6,433 bases of DNA, taken from an uncultured Myxococcales bacterium (GTDB taxonomy: Bacteria > Myxococcota_A > UBA9042). The stretch covers positions 1-6,433 of the forward strand of contig CALGHC010000025.1 in assembly GCA_937915965.1 (NCBI GenBank). The letters run 5' to 3'. Below the pieces are notes generated by a model, which saw only the letters and a list, made by a program, of their open reading frames with translations, had not been told where the DNA came from and did no database searches. Each line of letters starts with the position of its first letter. Positions within the stretch are counted from its first letter, which is position 1. Position numbers and translations under genes: made by a program. Of the stretch, positions 4,014-6,433 are shown piece after piece.

Positions 4014-5255
4014 CTACTCGCGATGGCCGCCGCGTCCGCCCTCGCCACACGTCACGCGGCGCACACTGAGCGCCCCGTCCGCCGCGCGGAACACACCCAC
4101 CCTGGTCGCGTCCGGCAAATCGAAGACGGCGACGCAGCTCTGATCGCCGGCCACCGAGACCCGGTCGCGCTCGGCGCCTACCTGCGCAAATTTGCCATCA
4201 CCGCTGACCACCAGCGGCGGCCGATCTGTGAGGGTCGCGACGGCCGCCGCCGCCCGCGGGCAGCCGCCGCCGATCGTGGTCGCAACCGCCTCGGCTGGCG
4301 CGGCCGTGGCCCGCGCGGCGAGGACACCATCGGGAGTCGTCGGTCGGCCATCGGCGCCGCGCACGATCGCCTGCACTTCGACCTGCCGGTCGCCCTCGCG
4401 CCGCACCAGACGGGCCGTCAACCCGGTCTTTGTCCGCGTAAATCCGATGCCATCCACCGTCGATCCGGCGAGCCGCAGGCGGCCGAGCAGCTCGCTCGTG
4501 CCGAAATCCAGCACGGTCCACTCCATTGAACCCTTGGGGAACGTCTCGTCGGCAGCCAGCGCGTCGAGCACCGCGAGCGTCTCGCCGTGGCGCGCGACCG
4601 CCACCAGGCGCCCGTCCGGCTCGAAGACCAGCTCGATTGTTCGCTGCCCCGGGCCGATCATCGCGATACCGCTCGCATGCACGTACAGCGGGATCTCGCC
4701 GATCAGGATTGCACCGACCCGAGCGGTCGTAGCAGCGGAGGCGCTCAGCGCTGGCAGCGACAGCTGCCGAAGGCGCTTGCCACTGGCAGCATCGCGGACC
4801 TCCAGGCTGTGGCGCACGAAGGAACGGGCGCCCGCCCGGATGGTGCACAAGCGCGGCAACAACAGCGCGCCTCCGACCCGCGCCGGGGCGCCATGCTCAC
4901 AGTGGCCGGGCAGGGCGGCGATCTGTTTGCCAGCGTCGCAGCCACCGTGGGCTGCGGTGGCTGTCGCGGCCGCGGCGGTTGTCTTTTCGGTCTTTGCAGC
5001 GGCTACCGTGGCTCTGCCTGGCTCCACGGTCTTGCCGGGCTCTGCGGTCTTGCCGGGCTCTGCGGTCTTGCCGGGCTCTGCGGTCCTGCCCAGCTCGGCG
5101 GCTTTGGCGGCGCCCGTCGCCGCGCCTGCCTGTTTCGTGCCGGCCTCTGCAGCCGCCCTGGCCCCGGCGGCCTCGGCCTTCACCGTCAGCGGCATGGCGC
5201 AGCCAGGCCCCGCGACCAGAGTGGCAATCAAGAGCATTGGATACCGTGAACGCAT
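4014..5255 (-). CDS. Exported protein with repetitive linker and possible beta-propeller-like domain
   Basis: The product is 413 residues and its function is unknown. Residues 1-19 form a signal peptide: a basic start MRSRYP, the hydrophobic MLLIATLVAG, then PGC at 17-19. A Cys here suggests a lipoprotein, but GPGC is not a good lipobox, so signal peptidase I cleavage is equally possible. Residues about 27-105 are an Ala/Lys/Glu/Thr-rich linker that includes four GKTAEP-like hexapeptides (56-79). Residues about 106-413 are beta-rich, with blade-like phrases such as HSLEVRDAASGKRL, FEPDGRLVAVA, WTVLDFGTSELLGRLRL and VVSGDGKFAQVG. These resemble WD40/PQQ-type propeller repeats (inference). Cysteines lie in the exported part, for example C106, C119 and C137. 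The start ATG 5255 is chosen for AGGAG 7 bases upstream and the signal peptide; a longer frame to 5468 lacks both. It is divergent from the membrane genes at 5501 and convergent with the gene ending at 3965. Confidence 0.85.
   Translation of the reverse strand: MRSRYPMLLIATLVAGPGCAMPLTVKAEAAGARAAAEAGTKQAGAATGAAKAAELGRTAEPGKTAEPGKTAEPGKTVEPGRATVAAAKTEKTTAAAATATAAHGGCDAGKQIAALPGHCEHGAPARVGGALLLPRLCTIRAGARSFVRHSLEVRDAASGKRLRQLSLPALSASAATTARVGAILIGEIPLYVHASGIAMIGPGQRTIELVFEPDGRLVAVARHGETLAVLDALAADETFPKGSMEWTVLDFGTSELLGRLRLAGSTVDGIGFTRTKTGLTARLVRREGDRQVEVQAIVRGADGRPTTPDGVLAARATAAPAEAVATTIGGGCPRAAAAVATLTDRPPLVVSGDGKFAQVGAERDRVSVAGDQSCVAVFDLPDATRVGVFRAADGALSVRRVTCGEGGRGGHRE
5022..5093 (-). repeat. 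18-bp coding tandem repeat (GKTAEP hexapeptide)
   Basis: Four consecutive 18-base units (5022-5039, 5040-5057, 5058-5075, 5076-5093) occur, the middle two identical, with a more degenerate unit at 5004-5021. Read on the minus strand within the exported protein they encode consecutive G-[KR]-T-[AV]-E-P hexapeptides. Such a unit can expand or shrink without breaking the frame, so linker length may vary between strains. Confidence 0.88.
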
Positions 5256-5262
5256 CAGTCGA

Positions 5263-5267
5263 CTCCT
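5263..5267 (-). promoter_or_regulatory. Ribosome binding site of the exported-protein gene
   Basis: On the minus strand AGGAG ends 7 bases before ATG 5255. Together with the signal peptide beginning there, this fixes the start and rejects the 71-residue upstream extension of the open frame. Confidence 0.8.
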
Positions 5268-5427
5268 ACGCAGCGCTGGTGGTGATTCGCGACCCGGGGA
5301 AGCCACCCCGCCTCGAACCACACATCGGAACCAGCCCATTCCATTCGGACGCGCACCGCGCGAATACGATTCACGTCGCCGCACCCTTTTCGCGACGCGG
5401 TCGCCACGCCGCCGAAGCGCCCGAGCT

Positions 5428-5463
5428 GCAGCTTGTCGCGTACCTGCCGCTGTGACAAGCTGC
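5428..5463. promoter_or_regulatory. Perfect 10-bp inverted repeat in a divergent intergenic region
   Basis: GCAGCTTGTC (5428-5437) and GACAAGCTGC (5454-5463) are exact inverse complements separated by 16 bases. The left arm overlaps a 10-bp palindrome, AGCTGCAGCT (5424-5433). The element is 37 bases upstream of the micro-ORF start and about 170 bases upstream of the divergent exported-protein gene. It could be a dimeric regulator's operator, since the arm centres are 26 bases apart, or a stem-loop in the 5' leader of the micro-ORF transcript. No T-run follows, so a terminator is less likely. Confidence 0.6.
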
Positions 5464-5500
5464 CGCACGAGCGGACCAACCGGCCGCGCAGGACCGCTTC

Positions 5501-5629
5501 ATGCCGCTGCGCCTCCCTTCCCCAGCGCCATTGGACGGCCGCCTGACGCCACGCGCGTTGGTCATCGCGGCGGCGCTCGCCTCACTGCATCTGGCGTTGA
5601 TCGCGTGGGGTGCATCCCTTCTGCTTTGA
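5501..5629 (+). CDS. 42-residue single-pass membrane micro-protein (hypothetical)
   Basis: An ATG-to-TGA frame of 42 codons has the Shine-Dalgarno AGGA (5490-5493) 7 bases upstream. The N-terminus is Pro/Arg-rich and polar (residues 1-18, MPLRLPSPAPLDGRLTPR). A hydrophobic helix follows from about 19 to the end (ALVIAAALASLHLALIAW, 19-36), so the protein would be a small inner-membrane peptide with a cytosolic, basic N-terminus. It is followed 66 bases later by another membrane-protein gene on the same strand and is probably co-transcribed with it. I do not recognise a family. A chance short frame cannot be excluded, but a good ribosome binding site plus one clean membrane segment favours a real gene. 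Confidence 0.5.
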   Translation: MPLRLPSPAPLDGRLTPRALVIAAALASLHLALIAWGASLLL

Positions 5630-5695
5630 GCCCGCTCCTCGCAAGGCGCGCCCGGCCCGGGCCCGTGCCATTCCGAACAGGAAGCCGCCCCAACC

Positions 5696-6433
5696 ATGAC
5701 TCGGCCGACACCAGAGACATGGCGCAACCGCGCGGGCCTTGTCGCCACTGAGCAGACGCTTCTGGGTCTGGGTGCCGGCACCCTCGCCGTCGTCGCTACG
5801 CTGCTCCTTCTCCACGGAACCGCCGCTGTCGCCCTGCTCACCCCCTGCACCTGGGCCGGCGCCGGCTTGGTCCTTGTCGGTCTGCTGTGGATGGCCGTCG
5901 GCCGATGGCTGGACCTGGGGGAGGAACACCAGGGCCCCGGACTGCTCGCCCGAACGTGGTGGCCGACGCTGATCATCGCTGGCTTCACGGCGGTCCTTGC
6001 GCTCGTCTCGCAGTGGAGCTGGTCGTCGACCATAGCCGACCTGGCCGCCCGTCTCGCCGCCGGCGACAAGATTGGCCATAGCCTCAAAACGCTCGGCGCT
6101 GTGGTCTGGCTGCAGGCCATCCTCGCCGTCGCGGCGACGGGCGCCCTCGCGATGCTCGCGCTGCGGGGCCTGGCCGCATGCGAGGGCACCGCCGTCGCTC
6201 CGGTGACCAGCTCGGGTCAGTGCGTCGCCCACGCCCTGCTTGGCGGCGCCGCCGTCGCCATGTTGGTCGGTCTGCTGACCGGCCAGATGACTGCCGAACT
6301 CACCTACCAGCTCGGCGCGGCGCTGCTGGTGGCCGCCTGCGCGACCCTGGCCTGGACCGGCGGCCTGCTGCTCGCCGCCCAGCGTCGGCGCGCGTCGTTG
6401 CGCCTCCAGGGTATGCATCGGCCGCTGCTCGAC
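5696..6433 (+). CDS. Polytopic membrane protein (partial, 3' end outside window)
   Basis: The frame is open from ATG 5696 to the window edge: 246 residues without a stop. About six membrane helices are visible, near residues 22-46, 53-69, 88-105, 133-156, 177-197 and 206-228. A polar N-terminus (MTRPTPETWRNR) precedes them and a basic stretch follows the last (RRRASLRLQ, 230-238). Loops are short, with a somewhat longer segment around 106-132 (SSTIADLAARLAAGDKIGHS). AGGAAG (5679-5684) lies 11 bases upstream of the start, a little far but usable. I do not recognise a family; no transporter, channel or enzyme motif is evident in this part. It is probably co-transcribed with the micro-ORF ending 66 bases upstream. 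The complementary strand is also open over much of this region, but its frames read as Gln/Gly/Arg-rich shadows. Confidence 0.75.
   Translation, partial: MTRPTPETWRNRAGLVATEQTLLGLGAGTLAVVATLLLLHGTAAVALLTPCTWAGAGLVLVGLLWMAVGRWLDLGEEHQGPGLLARTWWPTLIIAGFTAVLALVSQWSWSSTIADLAARLAAGDKIGHSLKTLGAVVWLQAILAVAATGALAMLALRGLAACEGTAVAPVTSSGQCVAHALLGGAAVAMLVGLLTGQMTAELTYQLGAALLVAACATLAWTGGLLLAAQRRRASLRLQGMHRPLLD

Noticed and set aside
5256..5468. 71-residue upstream extension of the exported-protein frame
   Set aside because: The signal peptide begins at ATG 5255 with AGGAG 7 bases upstream. An extension would bury it, and its sequence is Arg-rich filler.
4192..5751. 519-residue plus-strand open frame
   Set aside because: It is antisense to the exported-protein gene and runs into the micro-ORF region. 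Ser/Arg/Pro/Ala-rich composition without domains marks it as a shadow.
5582..6418. 278-residue minus-strand frame rich in Gln, Gly and Arg
   Set aside because: It is the antisense of a clear six-helix membrane protein; Leu/Ala codons read backwards give this composition.

Overview
The window is GC-rich throughout, and most third codon positions in the genes are G or C. It has the layout of a bacterial chromosome rather than a mobile element. I see no transposase, integrase, phage gene, CRISPR array, rRNA or tRNA. The lineage can only be inferred. A eukaryotic-type (GSII, beta-grasp) glutamine synthetase, several lineage-restricted small and secreted proteins, very high GC, and repetitive Ala/Thr/Asp/Pro-rich low-complexity segments would fit Myxococcota (Polyangia-like). 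This is a guess, not a demonstrated placement.

Layout, left to right. Bases 1-64 may hold the C-terminal tail of a plus-strand gene. Bases 71-147 are an 11-bp tandem repeat. A complete type II glutamine synthetase (glnII, 193-1203, minus strand) follows. A 316-bp divergent intergenic region holds a good TATACT -10 element, a perfect 8-bp hairpin and a perfect 20-bp tandem duplication. It leads into a probable two-gene plus-strand unit: a 124-residue membrane protein with a four-cysteine zinc ribbon (1520-1894), then D-alanine--D-alanine ligase (ddl, 1954-3048). A 503-bp gene-poor stretch has a cluster of inverted repeats and a 12-bp, 8-unit tandem repeat. Then come a small cytosolic protein of unknown function (3552-3965, plus) and, convergent with it, a 413-residue exported protein with an Ala/Glu/Lys/Thr-rich repetitive linker (4014-5255, minus). 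After a 245-bp divergent spacer containing a perfect 10-bp inverted repeat, the plus strand carries a 42-codon membrane micro-ORF (5501-5629) and the first 246 codons of a polytopic membrane protein that runs off the right edge.

How the genes relate. Only two genes have secure biochemical roles: glutamine synthesis from ammonia (GlnII) and D-Ala-D-Ala synthesis for peptidoglycan (Ddl). They lie on opposite strands and need not be co-regulated. The zinc-ribbon membrane protein and Ddl probably share a transcript. The exported protein and the two right-hand membrane proteins diverge from a shared control region and may belong to one envelope function, but nothing in the sequence says which. I did not find a convincing undescribed defence, secretion or biosynthetic system. 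The less ordinary features are four unrelated tandem-repeat loci with periods of 11, 20, 12 and 18 bp in 6.4 kb, the structured leader of the ddl unit, the inverted repeat at 5428-5463, and the micro-ORF.
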